From Burkholderiales bacterium (lineage in GTDB: Bacteria > Pseudomonadota > Gammaproteobacteria > Burkholderiales > SG8-39): a DNA stretch of 10,499 bases. The notes under the pieces were generated by a model. The model saw nothing but the letters and a program-made list of their open reading frames with translations, was not told the origin of the DNA and did no database searches. Numbering within the stretch: the stretch's first letter is position 1; each line of letters begins with the position of its first letter. The translations under genes were made by a program, and so were the position numbers. This document shows, in pieces, positions 1 to 8,097 of this stretch. The DNA lies in NCBI GenBank assembly GCA_919902965.1, contig CAKKSJ010000177.1:1-10499 (forward strand), written 5' to 3'.

Positions 1-1588
1 TGGTGAGGTTGATGCGCTGCACTTCGCCGCCGGAGAGCGTGCGCGACTGGCGGTCCAGCGTGAGATAGGCGAGACCCACCTGGCACAGGTAGGAAAGGCG
101 CGCGCGGATTTCGGTGAGCAGCAGGTCGGTGGCTTCGTCCAGGGGTGCGGGCAGATGCAGGCTGTCGAAGAACGCACGGCAGCGATCTATCGGCAACAGC
201 ATCAGGTCATGCAGCGTCAGCCCGGGCGCGGCGCTGAGTTGTGCATCGCTCCAGTTGACGCCGAGCGGCTTGAACCGCCGGTAGGCGCCGAAAACCTTGT
301 CGGCATCCTGTTTTGTGCCTAGGCGCCACAACAGCGCGTCCGGTTTGAGTCGCGCTCCTTCGCAAGCCGGGCAGGGCGTGTAGGCGCGATACTTCGACAG
401 CAGCACGCGGATGTGCATTTTGTAGGACTTGCTTTCCAGCCAGTCGAAGAACTTGCGCACGCCATACCAGGTGCCCGGCCAGGACGTGCGCCAGTTCTTC
501 CACTCCGGCTCGCCCTCGAGTACCCATGTGCGCTGCGCGGCGCTGAGACTGCGAAACGGCGTATCCAGCGGGATGCCGCGCTTGTTCGCATACTTCAGCA
601 TGTCGTCCTGGCATTCGGAGAAACTCGCCGTCTGCCAGGGCCGCACCGCGCCCTCGCGCAACGTCTTGGCTTCGTCCGGCACGATCAGTCCGAAATCGAT
701 GCCGATGACCCGCCCGAAGCCGCGGCAGCTGGCGCAGGCGCCGATGGGCGAGTTGAACGAGAACAGCGAAGGCGCCGGATCGGCGTAATGGATATCGCAT
801 TCGGCGCAGTGCAGGTCGGAGGAATAACGCCAGACCAATGCGTCACTGCTCCCTCTCCCCGCTTGCGGGGAGAGGGCCGGGGTGAGGGGCGCGCCCTCTT
901 CGCCGCTCAGATACACATTCACTTTTCCCTGACCGATTTTCAGCGCGGCCTCCAGCGCCTCGATCACGCGGGTCTTTTCGGCTGAGGCGAGGCGCAGCCG
1001 GTCCTGCACCACTTCCAGCATGCCGGCGCGGCGCGCATGGATGCGTGCATAGCCCTGGCTCTCGAGCAATTGCTGCACCTCGGCTTCGGTGAAATTCTTC
1101 GGCACCGTTACCGGGAAGCTGATCAACAGGCGCGGATCGCCGGCGGCGCGTGCACGCGCGGCGTAAATGCTTTCCGGCGTGTCGCGCGCCACCGGCGTGC
1201 CGCAGCCGCGGCAGTAGAGCCCGGCCGCGCGCGCGAACAGAAGCTTCAGGTGATCGTTCAGTTCCGTCATGGTGCCGACGGTCGAGCGCGAGGTGCGCAC
1301 CGGATTGGTCTGGTCGATGGCGATCGCGGGCGGGATGCCCTCGATGCGGTCCACTTGCGGCTTGTCCATGCGGTCGAGGAACTGGCGCGCATAGGGCGAG
1401 AAAGTCTCGACGTAGCGCCGCTGGCCTTCGGCGTAGAGGGTGTCGAACACCAGTGAGGATTTTCCCGAGCCCGATACGCCGGTGACCACGACCAGCTGGT
1501 TCAGCGGGATGGCGAGACTGAGGTTCTTGAGGTTGTTCTGGCGCGCGCCGTGGATCAGGATGGCGCCGTCGTCGATTGCTTCGGACAT
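1..1588 (-). CDS. uvrA: UvrA-family excinuclease ATPase (paralogue-type), N-terminal part, cut by left window edge
   Basis: The first 529 codons are present and the frame is open to the window edge; the C-terminal half is missing. UvrA is the ATP-dependent damage-recognition subunit of nucleotide excision repair and loads UvrB. Visible elements: Walker A G-V-S-G-S-G-K-S at residues 37-44; a conserved block through R-R-Y-V-E-T-F-S-P-Y-A-R-Q-F-L; R-S-T-V-G-T; a zinc finger C261-x2-C264-x20-C285-x2-C288, with the same spacing as E. coli UvrA; and the ABC signature L-S-G-G-E at 518-522. The stretch corresponding to the UvrB-binding domain (about 130-232) is present. Several blocks (I-P-P-A-I-A-I-D-Q-T-N-P-V-R, and G-I-D-F-G-L-I-V-P-D-E after the zinc finger) differ from canonical UvrA and resemble the second UvrA type of proteobacteria, so this is probably a paralogue rather than the housekeeping copy. 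Residues 233-249 come from an inserted repeat. The ATG at 1586-1588 is chosen because the conserved N-terminus begins about ten residues later; no clear ribosome binding site precedes it. Confidence 0.93.
   Translation of the reverse strand, partial: MSEAIDDGAILIHGARQNNLKNLSLAIPLNQLVVVTGVSGSGKSSLVFDTLYAEGQRRYVETFSPYARQFLDRMDKPQVDRIEGIPPAIAIDQTNPVRTSRSTVGTMTELNDHLKLLFARAAGLYCRGCGTPVARDTPESIYAARARAAGDPRLLISFPVTVPKNFTEAEVQQLLESQGYARIHARRAGMLEVVQDRLRLASAEKTRVIEALEAALKIGQGKVNVYLSGEEGAPLTPALSPQAGRGSSDALVWRYSSDLHCAECDIHYADPAPSLFSFNSPIGACASCRGFGRVIGIDFGLIVPDEAKTLREGAVRPWQTASFSECQDDMLKYANKRGIPLDTPFRSLSAAQRTWVLEGEPEWKNWRTSWPGTWYGVRKFFDWLESKSYKMHIRVLLSKYRAYTPCPACEGARLKPDALLWRLGTKQDADKVFGAYRRFKPLGVNWSDAQLSAAPGLTLHDLMLLPIDRCRAFFDSLHLPAPLDEATDLLLTEIRARLSYLCQVGLAYLTLDRQSRTLSGGEVQRINLT
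842..898 (-). repeat. Palindromic repeat inserted in frame in the uvrA gene
   Basis: Positions 851-862 and 865-876 are perfect 12-bp inverted arms separated by only TT, giving a very strong GC-rich hairpin. A second pair, GAGGGC at 872-877 and GCCCTC at 893-898, shares one arm. Read in the uvrA frame the stretch gives A-P-L-T-P-A-L-S-P-Q-A-G-R-G-S-S-D (residues 233-249), with no stop and no frameshift. UvrA homology resumes directly afterwards at the zinc finger. From general knowledge, this kind of peptide (L-T-P-x-L-S-P-x-x-G-R-G) is the translation of an abundant dispersed palindromic repeat in many proteobacterial genomes, usually found between genes. The exact element boundaries are inferred from where UvrA homology seems to break. 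Confidence 0.8.
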
Positions 1589-1594
1589 GGCGCC

Positions 1595-1600
1595 ATTTTA
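1595..1600 (-). promoter_or_regulatory. Candidate -10 box for uvrA
   Basis: On the minus strand this reads TAAAAT, a five-of-six match to the sigma-70 -10 consensus. It ends 6 nt before the chosen ATG. I see no good -35 box at 16-18 nt upstream and no Shine-Dalgarno sequence. If real, the message would start at or next to the initiation codon, that is, nearly leaderless. No LexA-type CTG-N10-CAG box was seen here. Confidence 0.22.
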
Positions 1601-1704
1601 TCGGCCGCGGCCCACTTGCGTTGACCTGGTTAGGACGGCCGATCCGAATCATCGCGCTGCCTGGAGGATGCGACCGGATTGCGCTACGCAGACGACAAGC
1701 CGGA

Positions 1705-1733
1705 TTGACATCTGATGCGTGATGCATTAGCAT
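1705..1733 (+). promoter_or_regulatory. Sigma-70-type promoter of the vapBC operon
   Basis: A perfect -35 box TTGACA lies at 1705-1710. A 17-bp spacer separates it from TAGCAT at 1728-1733, which matches four of six -10 positions. The predicted start point falls around 1740, at the antitoxin ATG, and no Shine-Dalgarno sequence precedes that ATG, so a leaderless transcript is possible. The octamer CCGGATTG occurs at 1674-1681 and again at 1700-1707, overlapping the -35 box. The rest of the 151-nt divergent gap shows no gene. Confidence 0.5.
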
Positions 1734-1736
1734 CAC
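1719..1736 (+). promoter_or_regulatory. Palindromic operator overlapping the -10 of vapBC
   Basis: GTGATGC at 1719-1725 and GCATCAC at 1730-1736 are perfect inverted arms around ATTA. A further direct half-site, TGATGC, lies immediately upstream at 1713-1718. The palindrome covers the -10 box and ends 3 nt before the antitoxin start codon. VapB-type ribbon-helix-helix proteins, alone or with VapC, repress their own promoters through such inverted repeats, so this is the expected autoregulatory site. That VapB binds it is an inference. Confidence 0.55.
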
Positions 1737-1739
1737 TCC

Positions 1740-1979
1740 ATGCGCACCACTCTTGACATCGAAGAAGACGTACTGTTTGCGGCGAAAGATCTGGCGCGGC
1801 GCGAAAAGAAGACGGCCGGGCAAGTGCTTTCCGAATTGGCGCGCAAAGGGCTGGCTGGCGCGGAGGCATTGACGACGCGTGAGCCGAAAGCGATTTACGG
1901 CTTCCGGCCGTTTCCCAAAGAGGGACGGATCGTCAGCAACGAACTGATCAACAAGCTGCGCGAAGACGGCGAGTATTAG
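1740..1979 (+). CDS. vapB: VapB-type ribbon-helix-helix antitoxin
   Basis: This 79-residue protein is the likely antitoxin and autorepressor of a type II toxin-antitoxin pair. The N-terminus M-R-T-T-L-D-I-E-E-D-V-L is the DNA-binding beta strand (about residues 2-8) and start of helix 1. It continues through A-A-K-D-L-A-R-R-E-K-K-T-A-G-Q-V-L-S-E-L-A-R-type helices to about residue 38, the typical ribbon-helix-helix layout. The C-terminal part (about 45-79), with G-F-R-P-F-P and the acidic tail N-E-L-I-N-K-L-R-E-D-G-E-Y, is the likely toxin-binding segment; such tails wrap the PIN domain of the partner. The ATG at 1740 sits directly behind the promoter and operator, with no Shine-Dalgarno. The toxin gene follows after 18 nt on the same strand, which is the normal antitoxin-first order. 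Confidence 0.85.
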   Translation: MRTTLDIEEDVLFAAKDLARREKKTAGQVLSELARKGLAGAEALTTREPKAIYGFRPFPKEGRIVSNELINKLREDGEY

Positions 1980-1997
1980 GATCGGGAATACCGGCCG

Positions 1998-2429
1998 ATG
2001 CGTGCGCTGCTTGACGTTAATGTTCTGATCGCGCTGCTCGACCAGGCGCACCCGCACCACGACACGGCCCTATCCTGGTTGAAGGCCAACATCAAACATG
2101 GCTGGGCATCCTGTCCGATCACCCAGAACGGGTGCATCCGCATCATGTCGCAGGCGGCGTACCCCGGCGCGCGACCCGTGGTGCAAATCATCGAACGCTT
2201 GCGTGGCGCGCTGAGTCATTCCGCCCACCTGTTCTGGCCCGACGACACCTCCATCGTCGACGCGCAGATCGTGGACGGCACCCGCGTGCACAGCGCACGC
2301 CAAATCACCGACACTTATCTGCTGGCGCTGGCACTCAAGTACGGTGGACGCCTTGTGACCTTCGATTCCGGCATTGCGCTTTCCGCGGCGAAGGGCGCTG
2401 CGACGAGACACCTGGTAACGCTGGTCTGA
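1998..2429 (+). CDS. vapC: VapC-type PIN-domain toxin (putative ribonuclease)
   Basis: This 143-residue PIN-domain protein is the likely toxin of the pair. VapC toxins are Mg-dependent endoribonucleases that cut tRNA or rRNA and are held inactive by VapB. The first acidic residue is D6 in L-L-D-V-N-V-L-I-A-L-L-D. The C-P-I-T-Q-N-G-C-I-R-I-M-S block aligns with the second PIN motif, usually T-E-N-G, but position 43 is Gln (codon CAG, 2124-2126). D105 in I-T-D-T-Y-L-L-A-L-A and D123 in T-F-D-S-G-I supply the remaining acids. Length is normal and the frame intact. The start is 18 nt behind vapB with only a weak purine-rich leader (GGGAA), so translation is probably coupled. The Gln could reduce metal binding, although I recall PIN relatives with T-Q at this position. 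Pairing with vapB is strongly supported by adjacency. Confidence 0.87.
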   Translation: MRALLDVNVLIALLDQAHPHHDTALSWLKANIKHGWASCPITQNGCIRIMSQAAYPGARPVVQIIERLRGALSHSAHLFWPDDTSIVDAQIVDGTRVHSARQITDTYLLALALKYGGRLVTFDSGIALSAAKGAATRHLVTLV

Positions 2430-2447
2430 ACCGAGCGTTTGTCAGTC

Positions 2448-2453
2448 TACAAT
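2448..2453 (+). promoter_or_regulatory. Candidate -10 box upstream of the reductase gene
   Basis: TACAAT matches five of six -10 positions and lies in an AT-rich island in the 55-nt gap after vapC, about 30 nt before the next ATG. No convincing -35 box is present at the right distance. It suggests the reductase has its own promoter, independent of the toxin-antitoxin operon. Confidence 0.28.
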
Positions 2454-2484
2454 TAACAGTTGCGATCTTGAATGAGAAATTAAC

Positions 2485-3372
2485 ATGAACATCGGCATCG
2501 CCGGCACCGGGCGCATGGGCAACGCCATCGCGTCGAGGCTCATCGGCCTCGGGCATACGCTCACTGTCTGGAATCGCACGCCGGAAAAAACCAAGGCTGC
2601 GGTTGCGGCGGGCGCAGCGGCCGCAGCGACGCCGACGGCGCTTGCGTCCAAGGCGGACGTGGTCATCACCATCCTCACCAACGCCGCGGCGATAGACGCG
2701 GTGTACTACAGTGCCGACGGCCTGCTCGCGGGGGATGTCAGGGGCAAGCTGTTCATCGAAATGAGCACGGTGCGTCCGGAGACCGAGCGCGCGCTCGCCG
2801 AGTGGGTGGCGAAAAAGCACGCGCAGCTGGTCGAGTGTCCGGTCGGCGGCACCGTGGGCCCGGCAAAGGAAGGCAAGTTGTTCGGCCTGGTGGGCGCCGA
2901 CAGCCAGGCACTCGATCGGGCCAGACCGCTGCTCGAGCAGATGTGCCGCCGTATCGAGCATGTAGGGCCGGCGGGCGCGGGCGCGGCAATGAAACTTGCG
3001 ATCAACCTGCCTTTGATCGTGTTCTGGCAGGCCTTCGGCGAGGCGGTCGCGCTGACCAAGCCGCTCGGTATCGATCCGGCGCGATTGGTCGAAATTTTCT
3101 CCGACACTTCCGGCGCCGCCACGGTGCTGAAGAACCGCGGTGCTGCGGTGGCCAAGGCCTTGGCAGGTGAGGACACGGGGCCCGCGGCCTTCGATCTGGA
3201 CGCGATGCGCAAGGACTTGCGCACCATGCTGGAGGAGGCGACAGGCCTGGGCGTGGAGCTGCCTACCGCGGCGCGCGTGCTCGAGGCCTTCGATCGCGCC
3301 GCTCATGCCGGGCATGGCGGCATCGACGGCGTGCGCATTCCCGCCTGGGTAAGCGGCGCGGCCAAAAGCTGA
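2485..3372 (+). CDS. NAD(P)-dependent oxidoreductase, 3-hydroxyisobutyrate dehydrogenase family
   Basis: This 295-residue protein belongs to the beta-hydroxyacid dehydrogenase family (3-hydroxyisobutyrate dehydrogenase, tartronate semialdehyde reductase and glyoxylate/succinic semialdehyde reductase types). It is a cytoplasmic reductase or dehydrogenase of a small hydroxyacid or semialdehyde. The N-terminal Rossmann motif is G7-T-G9-R-M-G12. W-N-R-T-P-E-K at 29-35 follows the second strand, and its R31 is the kind of residue that favours NADPH. The catalytic lysine is K170 with N174 (K-L-A-I-N), the family K-x3-N motif. The substrate loop reads C-P-V-G-G-T-V-G-P-A at 118-127, where the family norm is A-P-V-S-G-G, so the serine that usually contacts the substrate carboxylate is replaced by G121. 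The C-terminal all-helical domain is complete. The ATG is the first codon of the Rossmann strand, so the start is firm; only a weak GAG stands in as ribosome binding site. The substrate is not predictable from sequence or neighbours. Confidence 0.88.
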   Translation: MNIGIAGTGRMGNAIASRLIGLGHTLTVWNRTPEKTKAAVAAGAAAAATPTALASKADVVITILTNAAAIDAVYYSADGLLAGDVRGKLFIEMSTVRPETERALAEWVAKKHAQLVECPVGGTVGPAKEGKLFGLVGADSQALDRARPLLEQMCRRIEHVGPAGAGAAMKLAINLPLIVFWQAFGEAVALTKPLGIDPARLVEIFSDTSGAATVLKNRGAAVAKALAGEDTGPAAFDLDAMRKDLRTMLEEATGLGVELPTAARVLEAFDRAAHAGHGGIDGVRIPAWVSGAAKS

Positions 3373-3459
3373 GCGCCGGGCGTAGCCGAATGCCAGTGTA
3401 GAGCACGCGCGAAGTACGGTAATATTCCCCCCCCAGAACAGTCGGCGAGGAGGATAGCA
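3373..3459 (+). promoter_or_regulatory. Leader of the hydrolase gene with strong Shine-Dalgarno
   Basis: The purine run GAGGAGGA at 3447-3454 is a strong ribosome binding site 5 nt before the ATG at 3460, and fixes that start. TAATAT at 3420-3425 could be a -10 box (four of six), with only a weak -35 partner, TGTAGA, at 3397-3402. A run of eight cytosines sits at 3427-3434. The site suggests separate, efficient expression of the hydrolase gene. Confidence 0.45.
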
Positions 3460-4383
3460 ATGAGTGCACAGCAGCTTTCGAAGCACCCTGAGGCGCAAGG
3501 CATCACCCAGCTGGAAATCGATCAGCGTGTATTCGATCTGTATGACGAGTACTGCCACGGCCGTATAGACCGGCGCGAATTCCTGAGCCGCGCAGCGTCG
3601 ATTGCGGTACTGGGCGGGTCCGGGCTGCTGATGGCGCAGGCCTTGCTGCCGCGCTACGCCCAGGCGCAGACCATCTCCTTTACCGATCAGCGCATCAAGG
3701 CGAATTATGTGAGCTATGCCTCGCCCGGAGGCAACTCCGGAAGCATGCGCGGCTATCTGGTGCAGCCGGCCGGGCAGGGGCCGTTCCCGGCGGTGCTGGT
3801 GGTGCATGAAAACCGCGGGCTCAACCCCTACATCGAGGATGTCGCGCGGCGTGCCGCGGTGGAAGGTTTTCTCGCGCTCGCGCCGGACGGGCTGTACCCG
3901 GTCGGCGGCTATCCCGGCAACGACGACGACGGCCGCAGGCTGCAGACGGGACTCGATCAGGCCAAACTGCGCATCGACCTTCTGAACAGCGCGCGATTTC
4001 TCAAGACGCACAAGCTGTCCACCGGCAAGCTGGGGGCTACGGGCTTTTGCTATGGCGGCGGCGTGGTCAATTACCTGGCCGCGGCGCTGGGGCAGGACAT
4101 GCACGCCGGCGCCCCCTACTACGGTGTCGCCGCCGACACCGAAAGCGTGGCGAAAATCAAGGCGCCGCTGCTATGCCATCTGGCGGAAAACGACGCGCGT
4201 GTCAACGCCACCTATCCCGCATTCGAGTCGGCGCTCAAGGCCGCCGGCGTGCCCTATCAAGTGCACGTCTATGCGGGAACGCAGCACGGTTTTCACAACA
4301 ACTCGACGCCGCGCTACAACGAGGCTGCTGCGAAATTATCCTGGGAACGTACCATCGCGCATTTCAAGCAGCACCTCGCCTGA
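3460..4383 (+). CDS. Tat-exported dienelactone hydrolase family protein
   Basis: This 307-residue alpha/beta hydrolase probably acts in the periplasm. A twin-arginine signal is clear: R38-R39-E-F-L followed by a hydrophobic stretch (about 45-63) and a likely cleavage site A-Q-A69/Q70. The signal is preceded by an unusually long 37-residue hydrophilic n-region containing Y-D-E-Y-C-H-G-R-I-D, a feature I associate with the YghX-like branch of this family. The mature domain has the dienelactone hydrolase catalytic set: nucleophile C197 in G-F-C-Y-G-G-G, D245 in E-N-D-A-R, H276 in T-Q-H-G-F-H, plus the supporting E117 in V-H-E-N-R-G. The family hydrolyses dienelactone and related esters or lactones, but periplasmic members have unknown substrates and no chlorocatechol genes are nearby. 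The strong Shine-Dalgarno supports the start. Translation of the next gene begins 11 nt past the stop. Confidence 0.9.
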   Translation: MSAQQLSKHPEAQGITQLEIDQRVFDLYDEYCHGRIDRREFLSRAASIAVLGGSGLLMAQALLPRYAQAQTISFTDQRIKANYVSYASPGGNSGSMRGYLVQPAGQGPFPAVLVVHENRGLNPYIEDVARRAAVEGFLALAPDGLYPVGGYPGNDDDGRRLQTGLDQAKLRIDLLNSARFLKTHKLSTGKLGATGFCYGGGVVNYLAAALGQDMHAGAPYYGVAADTESVAKIKAPLLCHLAENDARVNATYPAFESALKAAGVPYQVHVYAGTQHGFHNNSTPRYNEAAAKLSWERTIAHFKQHLA

Positions 4384-4394
4384 CAGTATTGGCG

Positions 4395-5573
4395 ATGCTG
4401 AAGAAAGCCCTCGCGAATATTTTCTCGAAGAGCGGCAGGGGAAAATCGTCTGCCGCGGCGCCGCCCCCGGCTGCGTTACAAGCCGCGCCGGGCGAGGCAA
4501 TTCCAGAGGGCGGACGCAATGAAGCCGCGGAGGACTGGCGCGACAGTATTCTCGAACGCTTTTATCAGTGCATGCACCGGCATGAGAGCGACAACTTCGA
4601 CGCCGAGCGCTTTGCCGGGCAGGATGCGGGGGTTTTTCAGATCGGATCCCCGGTCAAGTACCTGAAATTCTTTTTCTTCAATTTTGTCGATCTGTTCGAA
4701 GCGCGCAGCCGGCTTGCGGACACCGACTCTAAAGACCTGCTGGACCGGCTGATCCTTTTCCGCCTGCTAAGCCATCATCACGTGAAAGTGCTGGAGGCGC
4801 CCGTCGAGCATTGGCGTTTGCGGGAGCAGGCAAAATCGTTTCAGCTCGGAAACACCGGGGAAAAAGGAGTTCTCGGCCAGCTCGGCAGTTTTGAACTGCC
4901 TTTCGAGGGCGGGCGCATCCGGATGGACGGCTGGGCCATGAACGTGGCGATGTCCTTTCTGATCGGGCAGTACTACTTCGAGCGCGGCGGCGTCGCAATC
5001 AAACCGCGCCCGGGCGATTATCTGATAGACGCCGGCGCCTGTTTTGGCGACACGGCGCTGGCGTTCGCGTCCACGGCGGGCGCAGACGGGCGCGTGTATG
5101 CCTTTGACATGGTGCCGACGCACTGCCGCATCATGCGCCGGAATCTCGACATGAACCCCGCGCTTGCCAGCCGCATCACGCTCCTGTCCTGCGGCGTGTC
5201 TGCGGTCGATCGAAACATCGGCATGACGCCGGCCGAGGACATCGGCGTCAATCCCGCAGCGCACCTCGATTTCGACAAATATCCGGTGCGGCGCATCGAT
5301 TCCCTGGTCGAGGAAGGTGTCGTGGCGCGCGTGGATTTCATCAAAATGGATGTCGAAGGCTCCGAGCTGGACGCGCTGTGCGGGGCGGAAGCGTCGCTGC
5401 GGCGCTGGCGCCCGCGGCTGGCGATTTCGATTTACCACCGGCCGGAAGACTATTTTTCGATTATTCGCTATCTGTCGATGCTGGCGCTTGGCTACCGCTT
5501 CTATCTGGATCATTACACCATCCACGGCGAAGAGACGGTGCTGTATGCAAGCGCCGAAGCGGGCGAAAGTTAA
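4395..5573 (+). CDS. FkbM-family SAM-dependent methyltransferase
   Basis: This 392-residue protein is a probable O-methyltransferase of the FkbM family, whose members methylate hydroxyls on polyketides, glycans or lipids. The SAM-binding motif I is I-D-A-G-A-C-F-G-D (D212 begins D-A-G), followed by a strand ending Y-A-F-D-M-V-P, where the acidic residue should bind the ribose. The FkbM hallmark V-D-F-I-K-M-D-V-E-G-S-E lies at about 313-324, followed by the R-P-R-L-A-I-S-I-Y-H strand. The first 200 residues are not recognised: a low-complexity K/A/P-rich start, then a helical region rich in aromatic residues (F-F-F-F-N-F), perhaps for substrate or partner binding. There is no signal peptide or membrane segment. 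The reading frame is open further upstream over the hydrolase gene, but the ATG at 4395 is the first outside it. No Shine-Dalgarno is visible, so coupling to the hydrolase is likely. The acceptor is unknown. Confidence 0.85.
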   Translation: MLKKALANIFSKSGRGKSSAAAPPPAALQAAPGEAIPEGGRNEAAEDWRDSILERFYQCMHRHESDNFDAERFAGQDAGVFQIGSPVKYLKFFFFNFVDLFEARSRLADTDSKDLLDRLILFRLLSHHHVKVLEAPVEHWRLREQAKSFQLGNTGEKGVLGQLGSFELPFEGGRIRMDGWAMNVAMSFLIGQYYFERGGVAIKPRPGDYLIDAGACFGDTALAFASTAGADGRVYAFDMVPTHCRIMRRNLDMNPALASRITLLSCGVSAVDRNIGMTPAEDIGVNPAAHLDFDKYPVRRIDSLVEEGVVARVDFIKMDVEGSELDALCGAEASLRRWRPRLAISIYHRPEDYFSIIRYLSMLALGYRFYLDHYTIHGEETVLYASAEAGES

Positions 5574-5591
5574 TTGCGGCGGCTTTCGCCC
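5561..5591. terminator. Hairpin at the convergent junction
   Basis: GGGCGAAAG at 5561-5569 and CTTTCGCCC at 5583-5591 are perfect 9-bp inverted arms around a 13-nt loop that holds the methyltransferase stop codon (5571-5573). The hairpin lies between two convergent genes, where a bidirectional transcription stop would be useful. Neither strand shows a following T tract, so a classical intrinsic terminator is not supported. It may instead be an mRNA-stabilising structure. Confidence 0.35.
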
Positions 5592-5617
5592 ATCCGGCCG
5601 ATCGCGGGTTTCAGACC

Positions 5618-7338
<1,721 letters not shown>

Positions 7339-7342
<4 letters not shown>

Positions 7343-8097
7343 GAAGGTTTCCTTTTCGTCAATACATTTTCGAGCCAGCGCCTCACCGCAGCCACGTCGG
7401 GCAGGCGGTAGCGCGCGCAGCTCGTGCCCTTGCCTACTTTAATTGAAATGCCGCCCTGTTTGTTCACCGCGGCGAAGCCGTGTTCGTCGTTGCGGTCATC
7501 GCCGATGAACACCGGGCGCCGGCCTGCAAACGGCGGCTCCTTCAGATAATCGGCTATCGCCGCGCCCTTGTCCATGCCGGCAGGCTTGATTTCCGCCACG
7601 CGCCTGCCGCGCTGCACCTCGAGCCCGGCATGGGCGGCGGCTGCCAGCCGCGCCATGAGGCGATGCGCGTAGGATGCCAGTTGCGGCGCGCGCCGGTAAT
7701 GCAGCGCCAGCGTCAGCCCTTTGTCCTCCAGCAGCAGGCCGGGATGGCGCGCAAGTATCGGCGCGAGTTCCGCCTTGATCGCAGACTTGGCTGCGGGCGG
7801 CGCAGCGTGGGTCCACAATCGCCCCGCGGCATCGCGGCGTTCCAGTCCGTGCTGCCCGGCCATGGGCAGATGCAATTTGCCGAGGCGCTGCTCCAGGAAC
7901 GCCAGCGCACGCCCGCTGACCAGCGCCACCGCGCCGCCGCTCGCCTGCTGCAGGCCTGCGATCAGCCCGAGCAGCGCCATGTCGATGTGGACCGCTTCCG
8001 GCGTGTCGGCGATGTCGATCAGGGTTCCGTCGATATCAAGGAAATAAGCCCACTCGAGTTGGGGTGCCGGTGGGAAACCGGCGCGCGATTTGCTCAC
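7339..8097 (-). CDS. otsB: Trehalose-6-phosphate phosphatase
   Basis: This 252-residue HAD-superfamily phosphatase removes phosphate from trehalose-6-phosphate, the second step of trehalose synthesis. HAD motif I is F-L-D21-I-D23-G-T-L, where D21 is the nucleophile and D23 the acid/base. Motif II is the serine in L-V-S61-G-R. The motif III lysine is in I-K-P-A-G-M-D-K-G. Motif IV, G199-D-D-R-N-D204-E, binds Mg. G-Q-H-G-L-E at about 81-86 is a family substrate-cap signature. Length is normal for OtsB. The start is GTG at 8095-8097, overlapping the otsA stop by four bases (GTGA), and the stop overlaps the dehydratase start by four (ATGA). These overlaps imply coupled translation and near-equal output of OtsA and OtsB, which helps avoid build-up of the toxic phosphate intermediate. 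Confidence 0.95.
7350..7354 (-). promoter_or_regulatory. Ribosome binding site of the dehydratase gene
   Basis: On the minus strand AAGGA lies 7 nt before the ATG at 7342, inside the last codons of otsB. It confirms the start and shows that the dehydratase can recruit ribosomes itself as well as by coupling through the ATGA overlap. Confidence 0.6.

Noticed and set aside
851..876. Hairpin in uvrA as a transcription terminator
   Set aside because: It lies inside an intact reading frame and has no T tract on the uvrA coding strand.
843..2060. Long open frame on the minus strand crossing uvrA, the vapBC promoter and vapB
   Set aside because: It runs out of frame with uvrA and antisense to vapB, ends in a shifted reading of the repeat, and shows no family motifs. 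It is a product of high GC content.
2335..4104. 589-codon open frame antisense to the reductase and hydrolase genes
   Set aside because: Both plus-strand genes have complete catalytic motif sets; the antisense protein is low in recognisable structure and rich in R, H and A, as expected of a GC shadow.
4047..4394. Upstream extension of the methyltransferase frame into the hydrolase gene
   Set aside because: The extra residues are R/G-rich, lack similarity to the family and overlap firmly supported coding sequence. The ATG at 4395 is the first start outside it.
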